64,000 nucleotides of DNA from Apteryx mantelli (GCF_036417845.1 NC_089980.1:41042501-41106500), one strand, 5' to 3'; positions 38,213 to 51,069 are shown, counted from the stretch's first letter. Numbers and translations: made by a program. The notes: generated by a model not told the origin, from the letters alone.

Positions 38213-39007
38213 ATGCTCCATTCCATCCATCTTTTCCTCATGAGGTGGCAGCTTTGATAAAAACAAGAGCCCAGGAAATCACCCTGTTTATTCTATCTTG
38301 GCCTCTTAATGCCTGTGAAACTTTCTTTTTTAATTGAATTCTTTTCATGACCATCATCTTTGGTGCGGGAAATGATTCCAAAGGACAAAGACTTCGTTGT
38401 GTGTGTGCACGTGTGTGTGTGGTCGGGAGGGAGGAAGAATAAAAAATCCATTTCCAGATGGTTGAAAGGATGCATAGCACTTTGCTATTGGCAAAAACAA
38501 CCTCTTTCATTTTCAGGATATGTAAGTCGCAGAATTGCAGCTGGAAAAAAAAAAGGCAGAAAGAGAAGCAGGGAGATAAAAATAAGAATTACTAATGAAA
38601 ATTAACCCAGTTGATTTTTGAAAATCCAAATGCTTCATTTTTATTTAAACAGGGGTAAAATGTGCTTGCTGAAGATGATCTTTGTAGAGCAGGTTCAAAT
38701 ATGTATCATATCATTTTCTTGTTAGCTTCTTTGCTTTCCATTCCCAACTCTAGCCTCACAGGAAATTCAGTCCCTGGCAAGCTTCAGCTCCAGACAGGAA
38801 ACATTCTGAGGAATTTCTTCCATACAGGTACTATATTTGCTTGGAGGGATAACATGGTGGAGATATTTACCACAGCTGGATTTAACTAGCAGGATATTAT
38901 ACATGTTGATTGAGTTGCTGGGCGTGATCTCTGTCTGCAGTCACCAGCATGCCATGTTTAAACAAATCATACTGCTCTGCCTGCCTGTGGGAAGATATGC
39001 ATCAGAT
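38213..39007. other. Non-coding stretch
   Basis: I see only a short TG-rich tract (about 38397-38422) and A-rich runs. No exon is supported. Confidence 0.5.
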
Positions 39008-39101
39008 CTGGGCCTGATTCTCCTTCCTCTCACAGCTGCACGTCCCAATTTATGTCAAAGATATTCACTGATGTAAGACAGTATCAGAGAATCAGGTCTA
39101 T
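39008..39101. mobile_element. Short palindromic MITE-like ancient element
   Basis: The element opens with GGGCCTGATTCTCC at 39010 and closes with GAGAATCAGGTCT at 39087-39099. These are inverted copies with an 11-base exact core (CCTGATTCTC and its complement, with one flanking mismatch). Between them are CCAATTTATGTCAAAG and CACTGATGTAAGACAG. Such short elements ending in GGGCCTGATTCTC are scattered in reptile and bird genomes and look like remains of non-autonomous DNA transposons. The family name is not certain. Confidence 0.6.
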
Positions 39102-39540
39102 GCAGCATGTTTTTATCACTTGACAAATTTGGTCTTATGCTATTTGCATGCACCTAAGCAGATATTTTGATAGGAGGACTGACTGGGAAGGAGTGCAGGC
39201 TTAGGCCTTTTGTTCACAGATGAAGAAGGCCCTGCTCTTGCCTTTGCTCTCTGAGGGGACCAAATATTGAGAGGAGTGAGCTGTAGCACCACACTGCCTT
39301 TCAGATGAGTTAGAGGTACTGAGTGTGACCTGGTGACACACTACCTTCCTGCAGCCTTTGGTATTTTCCTGTCACTTTGGACATTTTTCCTCCTTTCTCT
39401 GCAAGTTCAGAGCAGGCCTATTCTGCTCATTAGTTCTGAGGAGATCACAGCAGTCTTAGGCAGCTAAAAAACAAGTACCAGATCTCAGTTGGCTGCTTTT
39501 CGGGGTAACTTAAGAATCATCAAAGAACAGGTGGACTGGG

Positions 39541-39581
39541 TATTTCTCTTGGGTAGTTCCTTAATGTACCCAAGAGAAATA
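39541..39581. repeat. Perfect inverted repeat (15-bp arms, 11-bp loop)
   Basis: TATTTCTCTTGGGTA (39541-39555) is followed after eleven bases by its exact reverse complement (39567-39581). A second, weaker pair, TATTCCTT (39579-39586) and AAGGAATA (39603-39610), follows directly. This could form a hairpin in DNA or RNA. I see no wider precursor structure that would make it an obvious microRNA. Confidence 0.9.
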
Positions 39582-39689
39582 TTCCTTCCGAAGAATATTT
39601 GGTAAGGAATATTCCTTTCATACAAAAAAACGTGAGCACCTCCCCCCATTCTTTAATACAGTTCTCAGGATACAGGATATGTAGAAGAA

Positions 39690-39816
39690 AGATTCATGAG
39701 CCTGTATCATTGTCTCCCAAGAGAAATGTGAGGGATTAAGTATATGGCTGGGAACAATCCTGTGCTGGCAGGGAAATGGACTGTATGACCTGTCTCAAAG
39801 ATCTATGATTCACTGC
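39690..39816 (+). mobile_element. Old CR1 3' end
   Basis: The stretch ends with ATGGACTGTATGACCTGTCT and CAAAGATCTATGATTCACTG. This is the sense 3' end of CR1-type elements ('GGACTAGATGACCTC ... TCTATGATTCTATGA'). The part before it is too eroded to follow far. Confidence 0.6.
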
Positions 39817-41845
39817 AAATACACAGAGTGTGCATGAAAATGTGTAGTAACATGCACTGGTACCTTGCCTGCTATTACAGTGCAGCCTCCAGCCAGAGAC
39901 AACCCGACCACGTTTACAGGTGTGCTCTGGGAACGGGATTTTTCTGTGGGGAGCAATGAAAGACAGAAGAATGCCTTCAAAGCCTTAAAGGTCTCTGTTC
40001 CACCCTGCCAAGCCATAGAAATGTAACTGCGTGCGCAGCGCTGAAGCATGGATATTTTTTTTTTGTTTCTGGGGCAGGAAGTGCAAGTGCAGATCCTCCC
40101 ACTTAATGCTATGGGGGGAAGAAAACATTCACAGACTCCCCTGCAGTGTTAGTGAAAATACAGCTCTGGCCTTTAGTGCCCTTTGTTACATAAACACAAG
40201 TAGTGTAGACATATTAATCACCCTGCCATTGAGGGAGGAACAGAGCAGCAACCTCAAATGCCACCCACTCCCCATTCTCGCTCCCATTCGATGTTGCTAT
40301 TTTAAGCCACACATTATTTCCTGCTGTGATTTTATTTTTTTTACCCAGCTTCTAATTCTGGCTCTGAGGTAAGCTGTGACATACGTATCCCTCCTCTCCC
40401 CCTCCCCGCCCTCCTCCTCCCCCTGCACCCACGTCCTCTTTATTGCTGCCTTTTAGAAATTCTCTCTCCATGTCTTGTAGGCAGCCAGGTCCCAAAGGTT
40501 AGGTATTGACCGGCTGTAACAAAAGCAAAAGGACTGATCTTCCTGCTTTTGGACTTAAGGGCAAATGGTATCGGGGCCACAGTTTGCAGGACAGACTGCT
40601 TTAAAAGCACTGTTCCCCTGGGTCCCCATCCCCAGAGAGCTTAGGCCCTCAGAGAGGATAGTCTTGCTAGGAAGAGAAGGCTGCTGCTCAGCAGCTAGCG
40701 ATGGGTCACGGCCATGGCCAGTGTACTTCTCCGATGAAAGATGGTATTACACCAGAGCCGTGTGCTTTGCAGCACAGAAGAGAGAGGACAGAGTTCAGCT
40801 ACTGTCTGAGGGGTTTCTCTCCTGAGCCTGCTTCTACAGCGATGGTGAGCAGGTTTCTAGCCCCCAAGTCAAGCTGACTTGTGTCACCACACAGGGCAGG
40901 CAACTGCCTCATTTTGCCTCTGCCAGTTAGCAGTCTGTGTCTGTCCTGTTCTGCTGTGCACATGTGTCTCCTGTGGCTAAGAGCTGCAACCAGGTCAGCC
41001 CTGAGGAAGCTTGTAACTGTGTCAGTCTAGGGCAGAAGTACGGAGTCTGCAATCCCAGGAAGGGCCCAGTGCAACCAGGCAGAGGTGGCTCTATTCCTTA
41101 TGCGTGTGCACTGTGATAAGAGCTCTGCTGAGGTAAGTTTGAGCCCTAAGAGGAAATGTGAGGCCTGCTTCTGCACCATAATTGAGGAACATTACAAGTT
41201 TATCCTCTTTGACACCCACTTTCCCCTGTCCTCCCTGCCAAGCAACCTGTCCTGAAAGTCTCTGCCTGGATGCGCAGTGCTGCAGACACATCCCTGCTAG
41301 AATAACAGTGCAGGCTGGGCGGCAGGCAGGCTGCTGGCAAAACCTGGGGCCTTGCTTCCAAATCGCAGAGGACAGAGAAGTCTGGGCTGCCCTCAGCTAA
41401 CCCTGGTGTATACATTTCACACAAACAATCTCACGCCTTTCCCTTCCTGTGAGTTGCTTTCAGAGCTGCTGCACGTGGCCTTTGTCAGCCTGGTATTAGC
41501 AATAGCTGTAGGAAATCCCAGGCTGGGCGTCTACGTGTTCTTCATCCTCCCCTTCCCCAGATAAGGATTCCTGTTATGCCCTTGCTGAGGTTCCCGGAGA
41601 GGGGGAGAAGTAGAGAGAGCGAAAGCAAGAAGGCCTTTGCCAAGTGGTTTAATGTTAGTCACAGCTGCTGGAAGTCTTTGCTGTGCTCTTACCAGGACCG
41701 TTATTTTTATTTTCACAGCTTGGTTTCCATGTCAGTCCCTAGAGAAGGCTGGGGATTCACATCTCTTCCCAACAGCGGCTACACGCTAGCTTTGTACATT
41801 TGCACAGTTTGTCATTTGTTTTGAAGTAGCAAGGAAAGCACTCAA
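39817..41845. other. Non-coding stretch
   Basis: No gene is supported. A C/T-rich tract (CCCTCCCC units) lies at about 40390-40435. Open frames are short and unrecognised. Confidence 0.5.
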
Positions 41846-41849
41846 GCCT

Positions 41850-41935
41850 GCAGTGCTAGGCAACAGTCCTATCTTAGGCCAGATCCTGGCCCTCAAATCC
41901 TTGCCTGCAAAGAGCTTACAGTTGAATCAAGCATC
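41850..41935. repeat. Possible L3/CR1-like ancient LINE relic
   Basis: The phrase GCAGTGCTAGGCAACAG, followed by GCCTGCAAAGAGCTTACAGT, resembles the old LINE 3' region reading 'GTGCTAGGCACTGTACA ... CCCAAAGAGCTTACAATCT'. Only two short blocks match. Confidence 0.4.
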
Positions 41936-44900
41936 CAACTTTCCAGTGGAAGGAAGGGAGGGGAAAGATCCAGACTCACAAAATGGAGTGATCACACCAG
42001 AATAAAATGACTGTTTTTCCAGCATATTGTGTCCCCATGTGCAGCTATTTTAAAAGTTCTTGCAGAATAACTTATCCCACAACAGCAATGCTGGAGAATT
42101 TCCCCTTGGAGACAAGTCCTCAGAAAGGATTCTAGTAAATTGTCTTCACAGAAAATCACCCTGCTCTCGATGTCACACCCAGTGCTGTTCAGTAGGAACC
42201 AGTCAGCAGCTGACTGGCGTTTGGTGTCCTGGGGGTAACGCGTTTGATGAGGACAGCTCTCCAAGGACTGATGCCTACACGACAGCCACCACTGCCATCC
42301 TCTCTGGCACCAACTCTTGGCACCTTGTTGGTGGTCTGTGCAGAGGAGTGAAATGCTGACTGGGCAGGAAGACTCAGGAATGGAGAAGAACAGTCTACGC
42401 TGAATGTTGCCTACTTGCTGGGACCATCCACCAGAGGCCAACACTGGTATCAGCTCTGGTGGTCACTGGAAAAATAGCAGTGCTGGGAAAGAGCCTGAGA
42501 TCTACAGATAAAATGGCTGTGGGGTGACAGTAACTGAGGGAAACTGGTACAGTATGCCATATTTGTCATGGCGTTCGAGGCATGTGATAAATAACCCAGC
42601 TTAGAGTTTGGTCAGACAATTGGACTGAATATTGAAAAAAAAAATTTTTTTTAAGAGCCAGATAGATCTTCAATACCCACAGTTAGGCATCTGGAAATGG
42701 CACAAGATGGTGGAGACTGCATGGCCTGTGGACTTGCTGATACTGTCCACACAGCCCCAAAGTCTTTCTTTCCTTGCACATCCTGACTTCTATGATTAGT
42801 CTTGCTTTATGCGCTCTGCACAGTGGCAACCAGATACAGAGTGGCCCAGCACATGTGGGGCAGATTTGGTGGGAGCACTGATTCAGTGAAGAGCTCCCTT
42901 GCAGCCAGCCTGAAATTGTTCTTTGTCCTGGCAGCTCTGCCATGCCTCATCTAGGTCAAGAGACGTGGCTCAGAAAGACATTCCCTGTGAGCTCTGATTA
43001 GATCTGCTCCTCCCAGGGCCCTTCAGCTGGGCTTGCTCCTTTTTCTCATTCCACACAAGGTTTTAAAAGACTGTGTTTGTAAACACCAGTCTCCAACTCG
43101 CTGCCTCCAGGGCTCTGGGCAGAAGGCCAGGGAGGTATCTAAGAGACGGCAGACAGTTTTAAGAGGCTGCGGCGTCCCATCGCTGCTTTGGAGAGGGCAC
43201 GCCTTGCAGTTAATAACCATGGTGGCGGGAGTCACCTACAGCACCAGCAGGTCTCAGCACTATTTCCTGGCTCCCTGAGGCTGAGCTTGGGCTTTACTGA
43301 AATGACCTCCTCACATGCCAAGGTAAATTCTGGGTCTCTCAAGCTAGCTCTGCTGGAATTAGTGGGGAGCTAAGCTGTGCTGCCTCAAATGTATGTCTGA
43401 GGTCAGTGCTCTGAGACAATAAACAATACAGTGGACATGTGTTTGCATTTGACACAGTGCTGGTTAAATATTCACTCCCTTCCATCTCTCCTTCCTGCAG
43501 ATCACTTCAGAGAGCCTGGTCACATTCATGGACTTGGGCACTCTTGACCTAGTGGGGAGACAAGGGCCTGCTGTGGGATAGCACCTGGTCACTGAACACA
43601 AGCCAGCGTAACTGGCAGTCTGAGGTGCCTTTTGAAGAGGGTCTGCCCAAACCTCCCATTTGAAGAGCCTCCCAGGCTCCCTTTGCCTTAATCCTTTTGA
43701 AAATTGATTAATAAATGCCACTGTTTGGAGCAGTGACAGAGCCTGACCACTGAGGCAAGGTTAGAGCCGGGTGGGAGTCAGAGCTGGGCCCCTCTCTTCC
43801 ACCAGCTGAAATGTGACTGTACAGCATTTTGTGGGTGAGAGAGATCTTCGCCCAAACACAAGCCTGAACCTGTCTGTATGTCCAGAATTGCTTCTATCCA
43901 CATATTTACCAGCAGACACATTCAGGCACAGATTTAGTTAGAGCTGTAAAGCTCCTGGGAAGGAGGGGGCCTGATGTGCTTCACAAGGTCTAGGCAGAGA
44001 TGGGAGCATCTAACAGCCTGAGTGCACATGCAGGTTTGGGGCTGAGCTATGGCTGGGAAGCGGCCAGCAGTCTGGACAGGCAGCGTGCGCACCATTGGGT
44101 CAGCCTGCCTATACCTGAGCTCATGCTTCACTGTACAGATGCCACCTTTGTGCTCTGCATCCTGAAGACCCAGAGCAGCAATGGCTTTTGTTTCCCTTGA
44201 GAATAACTCAGCAGGCCTAGGGCTCCCACAGTTTCACACCTTGCGTGACAATTTGCACCTGGGTCACGCATTACACCCCTGCGCAAAGGACTTCACAGAG
44301 TGCCTGGCAGTGGGGAATCAGGCCAGGCTGGTGGGGCTGAGAGAGAAAAAGAAAAGTCGTGGCTCCTTTAAGGGAGGAAGCAGGCAGAACTGCGAGGGAA
44401 GGGAGCACTGGAAGCTGTGTTTTTCTCTCAGCGCCTCAGGGGCTGGTTACTAAATTTGGTTACTGGGCTTAAATAATGCAGCGTGGCAGAGCCCAGGTTT
44501 GAACATTGTCATATCCACATAATCCTCTCCTAGGTGGCTGAGATCTCTTGTTCTCTGCTGCCGCTATCTGTGCAAGAGTTTGAATGTGATGTCAAACATC
44601 ATCTTAAATAATTATAACTAGCAGAGAAGAGCCAAAGCTGCAAAGTCTCATCTATTCCAGTGTGCTCTGTCTATCTATGTAATTTTTAAGGTGCCAAGCA
44701 CCAAAGCCTCCAAGCACCGTCTAATCTGGATCTGAGCTCCCTTGGTGCTCATGGAGGCTTGAATCCTAGTGTTTCATGTAAGCCCATCTCTAATTAGCAA
44801 GCATAGGGACAGAACTGCATAACGTGGGCAAATAAGCCTCCTATTGCTGTCGAGGTCTTCATGATCTACTGACTAAAAGTCCAGTGGCTGAAGGAGTCAC

Positions 44901-45854
44901 ATCATGGTCAGTCCTGGTCCATGAAGTATTGGATCCTCTTTCCATTACCACAGAGAAGGCCGGCTCTGGGGCAAGGAGAGAGAAGGCTCTTTGCCATTCT
45001 TGGCTGTGGATCCAAGCCTCCCCGTGCAGAGACAAGGAAGAAGCAAATGATAGGAACCAGTGACCCAACTTTGTTCCATGTAGGAGAAGGGGGAGGGAAT
45101 GATGTGCCCAGCTGTCCTCTTCGCTCACCTATTGCCCCATACTTTCTGCAGACTTTGGGAGGCAGATTAAAACCTGCTGGATTACCACTCACTGCTGGCG
45201 CAATGGTGAAGGGACTCACTGTACTAAAGCTACTCATCTGGAGTGAAATCGGATTAGACCTTTCCTTCATTGCCAGGGAAACAGCATTTGCCTCTTTCTA
45301 ACAAGAACCTGCCAGGTTCAGACAGTGCCACAGTATTGCAATTACTTCCCCTCCATCAAGTTGCACTTAGGAGACTGCCCACAGTCTTCCTGATTTGACA
45401 TGACACTTGACAGCAGGTTTTCATGGCAGAGGATACTCAGTAGTTACTAGGAGAGAGCCTTTCCAAATACTGTTTACAAACATCACATTTCTGTTCTTAC
45501 AAGCGTGCAGGTCCTTTACCCACTCCCCCATTGATCAGGCCTATCCACCATCCCCCGCAACTGCTGGAGTATTTTTAGTGACATTGAATAAATACATGTT
45601 AAATCTTTCTCCATTAGTGACATGTCAGAAATTAAAGTGGCATCAGCTGTAAAGCCTGCAGCTAAGCCAGCTTCTTCTAGGGCATTTGCACATGGTTGCC
45701 CAAGAGGCTAGGAACAATGGTACCAGAATTGCTTTTTCTTCAATCCATCCATATTCTCTGCACACCCTTTCCGCTCCTCTTCCCCCATAAATACCACTGC
45801 CACCTTCTCCTGTTATTTATGCACCAACCTATCCCCAAACCTCCCCAACTTTAT
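41936..45854. other. Non-coding stretch
   Basis: No exon or RNA gene is evident. An A10/T8 palindromic run lies at 42635-42652. Frames of up to 150 codons (for example 41992-42444 minus) lack any known domain and lie among overlapping alternatives. Confidence 0.5.
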
Positions 45855-45855
45855 G

Positions 45856-46030
45856 TTTGGAAAGAATCTCTGGGTCACAAAGTTTGATCCTCTCCAATCA
45901 CAGGCATCATGTCACAGAACTCCTGTTAGGTATTTCTCAAGCCCCACCTTAAAAGCAGTTGGAATTTTTTTGGCCCTCATTATGCCCACTGGATAGCAAT
46001 TCCAAAACTTCTCCAGTAGCTAGGACTTAG
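45856..46030 (-). mobile_element. Old CR1 LINE 3' fragment
   Basis: In antisense order there is TTTGATCCTCTCCAATCACA, then CTCAAGCCCCACCTTAAAAG, then GGATAGCAATTCCAAAACTT. This is the course of the CR1 3' UTR read on the minus strand (the 'TAGTCCAACC ... TTGAAAAC ... GGGCAATCTGTTCCA' order). Divergence is strong. Confidence 0.5.
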
Positions 46031-46470
46031 CAGGTAGGAACTTAACCGTATCCATAACTAAACCTTCCATCCATACCCACAACTGTCTTCATCTTCTTCC
46101 ACACAATCTCCAATCTTGTAAGCTGCCTCCTCAACTAACCTTTATCTCTGACCCTAAGCCATCCCCACTTTCTCAGTCATGCCACTTTAGTTCAAGCTCC
46201 ATCTTCTCAGACATCCTGCCTCTCCCCCACTGCTTGTCTCACTTCACTTTTCCCCTGCCACATGCTCCCCCCCCACCTCGTGTTCCCTTCTCCTGACTAC
46301 CCTCCATCCCTTTCTTTCCCTATCCCCCTCTTCAGGCTACCCCATCTCTTCAATCTCTTCCTCAGTCAGAGATGGGCATCTGTACAATCTCTGATGGTTC
46401 AGACAAACATTTATTTCTCCTTGAGTTGCCTAGGGCAGGAGCTTGCTCTCCTTTGATGCTCCTCCTTCAG

Positions 46471-46672
46471 GTACCTGGTATGGATCAGCTTGGCATCCAG
46501 AGCTGGAAGAAAAGTCTGTGCAGTGCTCACAGCCTGTGCAGCTTAAAATCGACTCAGAAATGGTGTCACAAAGGAGCATGTGGATAATGGATGAGGTGAA
46601 GCTTGAGGTAGAAGATGCTGAAATACTACAGCTATTGGCGAAGACAAAATATTTATAGCTGTGACCTGCAGG
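46471..46672 (+). other. Candidate exon, coding status unclear
   Basis: A CTCCTTTGATGCTCCTCCTTCAG acceptor ends at 46470, and a CAGG|GTGAGT donor follows 46672. One frame is open from the acceptor to a stop near 46657. It includes the acidic stretch DEVKLEVEDAEILQLLAKTK, which could be amphipathic helix. I recognise no family. The splice sites are good, so a real (perhaps non-coding terminal) exon is possible. Confidence 0.2.
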
Positions 46673-49600
46673 GTGAGTGATTGTGTAGAGTAGGGAAAAG
46701 CTGCCATTAAGGAAGAGGGAAATTGCAAAACAAACATCCCCTTTGGATATTTACTAGCACACCCAAAAGATTAACATTGATTATATCTCTCTATTAAGAA
46801 GCAAGATACTGAGCTGCTTTAATTAACTAGGTGGGTTCTCCATCCTCAATTACCTCTTCACAAGTATCAGGTGAGACATCAGGGCTGGTATTCCCAATGG
46901 CATAAAGTTAGGCTCTTCTGGTTAGCAGACTAATCCTGAGGCCCTGCTCTTCAAAGGTATTTAGATTTCAGACAGCTGACATTATTTAGATACTTAAATC
47001 TTTTAAAGCTCTGAGTCTTAGGAGCTAAGAGGGTGGCTGGGAACTTCTGGACTGTCTGGTTCAAGTCTAGTTTATGTCAGTCCTGATGGATAAATGTTAC
47101 TGTTAGATGGCTGCATGATGTCAAATCTTTCTTTAAGGCTAGGTCATTCTATAGTTGCCTGATGTAGCTTTTTAAAATTTATTTTTATTTTTTTTGCCAT
47201 TTGCTTTGGAGAAGTGGGTGTTAACTAATGTCAGACTCCAGATAATGGTTTTGACAGACCTGTGTGGAGTTCAGATTGTTTTATAGCTGTTAATTCACTT
47301 AGATGTGCCAGCCTGCTGCTTGATGGGTAAGCGTTTTGTTTCACTTGGGGGGAATGGGACACAGGGAGAGTTGGTGCCTTTCCCAGACTTGCACAATAGC
47401 AGGCTCAAAATTAGGCCCTGTGCAATTCCAATTACTTTGAGTTGCAAGCATTAACTGCTGGGCTGCCCACTTTTTATTGTAGCAATGGAATGAGGCATGG
47501 AGAGCAAACTGGCTGTCCTGGTTTGGATATGACGGAGATGCTGTCAGATTTTAGCAGTTCAGTGGCCTTTTCTTAACAGTGCTCAAAGTCACAGCTTTCC
47601 CAACAGTTGGCAATAGGTAGGGTTTGTGCACAGGTAAGGACTCCTGTCTCATTGTGCAGGAAGTCTATAGTGAGGGGAGCAAGAAGAAGAGGTTGCAGAG
47701 AACTAATCTTTATCCACTAACCTCCTGCTTAATGACCTGCCTGGATTATTCTATTGAACTCAGACCTTTCCTCCAGGTCAAAGGCTCCTCAGAAGGAAGG
47801 GAGATAACTCAATAATGGAACAGGCTCCTTCCCCAGACTTGCAACCAGGCCTTTATTAATGACGGGATCCTTCCCTCCCTCCCAGTTCAGCACCTTTAAT
47901 CTCTGGAGTTAAGCCAAGCTCCTCAGATCTAGGAAAGCAAGTCACCCTTTGGTGAATCTTTGAGAGAGAAGAAAATGCAGCTCTGGTACTCAGGCTCTTC
48001 CTGTCGCTCCAGACCAAATGAGTTCTGCCATCAACCTGGCAAGCCAGTCTGTAGTGGGGAGCCAGGCTGTGTTCTTTCTGCCTTGTACAACTCATTTAAA
48101 AACAGTGGACAGTTTGATTGGAGACTCGAAGCAGGATGGGACCGGATTGCACCCCAGCTACCTGGAGGCAATAAAGTGCCTGAAATGCTCTCAGCTCTTC
48201 ACCCATTTCCTGGGTTGCTGTTCTTCTCCCAACCATCAGAGTGTGGTGTCAGAAATCTCCAACCAGTCCAGTGCTCCATAGCTTATGCAGACACTGGGGC
48301 AGTCAGCACTGACAGGCCTGCTCTTATACCAAGAGTGCAAACTCCTACAGAAATCTGAGATTTTTCTCAGAAAAGGAAGAGCCTTGAGGCTCTGGCAGTG
48401 CACCAGTGATGCCAAAACTGGAGTAGGATTTACTTAAGAAGGGTGCGTGGGGCTGTGAGGATGACTTCTTGTAGAAAAGAGTTTTAGATGGAGCTAGAGG
48501 CTTTGAGTCCACCTAGGTCACACCCACATCTTGCTGGGCTGTGTTACACTGCATATGCTATGCTGCTGGAGTGCAGAGGGCTCTGAACTGTGGGGCCAGA
48601 CCTGGGTAAGATAAAGGCTATGCAAAAGGATGTCAAGATATTCCTGTGTGTATATCTTTGCTGGAATTAGGGAGAGAAGGAGGGCTTCCTAACTGCCTTT
48701 CCAGTTTGTACCACTACAGCATTGTACCACTGCTGGCTTGTTGTGTGCTCTTATGGTTGTGAAGGTGCAAGGCAGCTGGCTAGTGTCACTTAATGATTCT
48801 CATGCATTATGTCAGTGGGGGACTGCTGGCATTTGACCTGCCATAGAAAAGCAGTCAAAAGAGCACCTGAGCTTTGATTAAAACCCTATGGCTTATGCCC
48901 TCAGAATGGCCAGAAAAGCAAGCCTTTAAGACATTGTTCCAGCAGGTTTTGTACCTGGGTAGGTCTGATGGACTCTACCCACCACACTACCTTTGCCTGT
49001 TCTTTTACCTCCACTGGGGGAGGAAGCAAGCAGATGTGCCTTAAGGATTCAGGTAAGGATGCTGGGGAAAGCTGTTGTGAGGGTAAGACTTTTAATTGAC
49101 TGAGTAACTAGAGCAATGAGAGTTGGCATGAACAGAGGTGCCTAAAGCCTTTTCATTATATAGTAAAAGCACCTAGTGTCTTTGCTCCCCAGGGAAGTGC
49201 TCAGAGATAGTTGTCAGTCTGGCTGGCCCCTGCCCTTTAATCTGAATGTGCCCACACGGGCCAGGGGCTTTATTTTTGTGTTATGCGTTGTTTTCTTCCC
49301 ACTCACTTGTGCTTTCCTCTCAGATGCCTGTGGCTGCTTTTGATGATTCTTTCTCCTCCTTTGGCCTCTCTGTTGGGCAAACTTTGCGGTTTGACACCTT
49401 TCCTTGCTCCTTTTCCTATGCCTTTGAAGGTACAAGAAGGCTCCTTGTTGTTTCTGTATGAATTTCACTTTTGCTATGGCTGTGTATGATGCGCTAGGAA
49501 AATAATGCACTAGTCCTTTTGCGGCCTATTCAGCAGTAAATTCAATGTCTAACAAGTAATGTTCAGCAAAAAAATTCAAGGCATAATGTTCTTTTGTTTT

Positions 49601-50960
49601 TGTTTTTTTTTAAAAGGCTGTTTGTATTTCATACTTCTCAACGCCATAAAGACACAGACATTTGGCATTTCCTTCATGATAAAGCTATCGGCCATATTTA
49701 TTTTGTACTCTGTTCTTAGGTGACACATTTTATCTGACAATTTCCAAGAACCTTGTCAATGCTATTTAATTAAATAAATCTCACATCGCTCCTGTGCAAC
49801 AGGCATTTTCCTCCATTTTTGCAGCTTGGGGAGCCAAGGCATTTAAAAGAAAATCGACTTTTGCAGAACCACAGAATAAACCAGCCTCAAGAAATAGAAC
49901 AAGATCTTCAGAGTCCTGATTTATTACCTTCATTGTCTTAATGGCATGTTCTCCACCTCTAGTTAGTCAGCATTTTGATTTTTTTTTTTCCATTGGGCCA
50001 TCATCATTTAAAAAAAAAAAAATCCACTTGTCATCTTAACCATATAATTAAAATGCTTGCCTATAGGAGTGACTTTCATCAGAATGCTCCAACCCTTAAA
50101 GGTGGATAAGATGCTGCCGTATTAGAAATAACAAGCCTAAGAGGAGATTAAGAAATGTGATCGAGGACTTGGAAAATGAAAGATCACCATGTAACCCAGA
50201 AGCTTTGATTCTTGTTGTCTTGTTCTGAATCTTAGACCACAACGTTTCCTCAGCTATTTCTTCCTGCAGTTTCCTAAGGTTTGCAAGAAGGAGATGATAC
50301 TCTCTAGGCAATCTGCATACCTGCTGGCTGGTCTATAAGAAACAATAGAAATGACAATTTGCAACTGGAGTGGATTTCATATAGCCCAGGTTGGTCAGCT
50401 GTGGTGGTGTCCTGGAGTTTGGAGAACACTGATTCATCTAACTTTCCTCTAGCAGCTAATGCTGTCAAAACAGGTATTGCCCTTTTCAATAGGGGAGATG
50501 AAGCAGCTGCAAGTGGCAAAGTAGAAGTCAAATGACTCTGTACTGAGCATTAGGTCTAAGGCCTAGAAAAAGCCCTTTCTGCCACAGGTGGCCTGAAGAC
50601 ACTGGTATTAGCGCTGCTGTTTTTCCAGGAACCCAGCAGGATTTGGTGGGTGGAGGAAGGGGAAGGAACTTGGCCAGCCATGACAATGGGAAAATCTTGG
50701 CAGGGGCTTGCACAGTCTTGCGGCTTGCCTTGATGTCCCAACTTTTACAAGATGAGATTGCGCCAAAGTGAGGGATGCTTAGAAAGGCATACGTGAAGGA
50801 AACAGGGAACCATGAATCCTGGCTCCATGCGGGTGGCTGAGGCCTTGGGGTAAGAAGAAGGCTGAGACCATGCTGCCCTCAACAAGCTCTACACCACTGT
50901 ACGACTGCAGTGACAGGAGGTCCTGAGACACTCCTCCATCAAGTGATAGGGGCTGAGTTG
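46673..50960. other. Non-coding stretch with a possible MIR relic
   Basis: At about 47335-47472, minus orientation, blocks GGGACACAGGGAGAGTTGG, CTTTCCCAGACTTGCACA and GCATTAACTGCTGGGC follow the MIR antisense order weakly. The rest has no supported gene. 49.56-49.87 kb is AT-rich with TTAATTAAATAAAT. Confidence 0.45.
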
Positions 50961-50965
50961 TTTTC

Positions 50966-51062
50966 GGGGGGGGGGGGGGGGCACACTTAAAATGGTCACC
51001 AGGGCTGTGTGAGTGAGCACCAGCCCCCTTGAGGTGGATTTTTTTTTTGGGGGGGGGGGGGG
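50966..51062 (+). repeat. Two long poly-G tracts before CpG island 3
   Basis: A G16 run occupies 50966-50981. A T10 run (51039-51048) joined to a G14 run (51049-51062) lies about 70 bases further on. They directly precede CpG island 3. Long G runs can form quadruplexes and are hard to sequence, so the stated lengths may be imprecise. Confidence 0.9.
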
Positions 51063-51069
51063 AGGGAAT

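Noticed and set aside
41992-42444. 150-codon minus frame
   Set aside because: An opposite-strand frame overlaps it, there is no domain, and the composition is that of the surrounding non-coding DNA.
42635-42652. A10T8 palindrome as a structured element
   Set aside because: Simple adjacent A and T runs are common in AT-rich DNA and need no special explanation.
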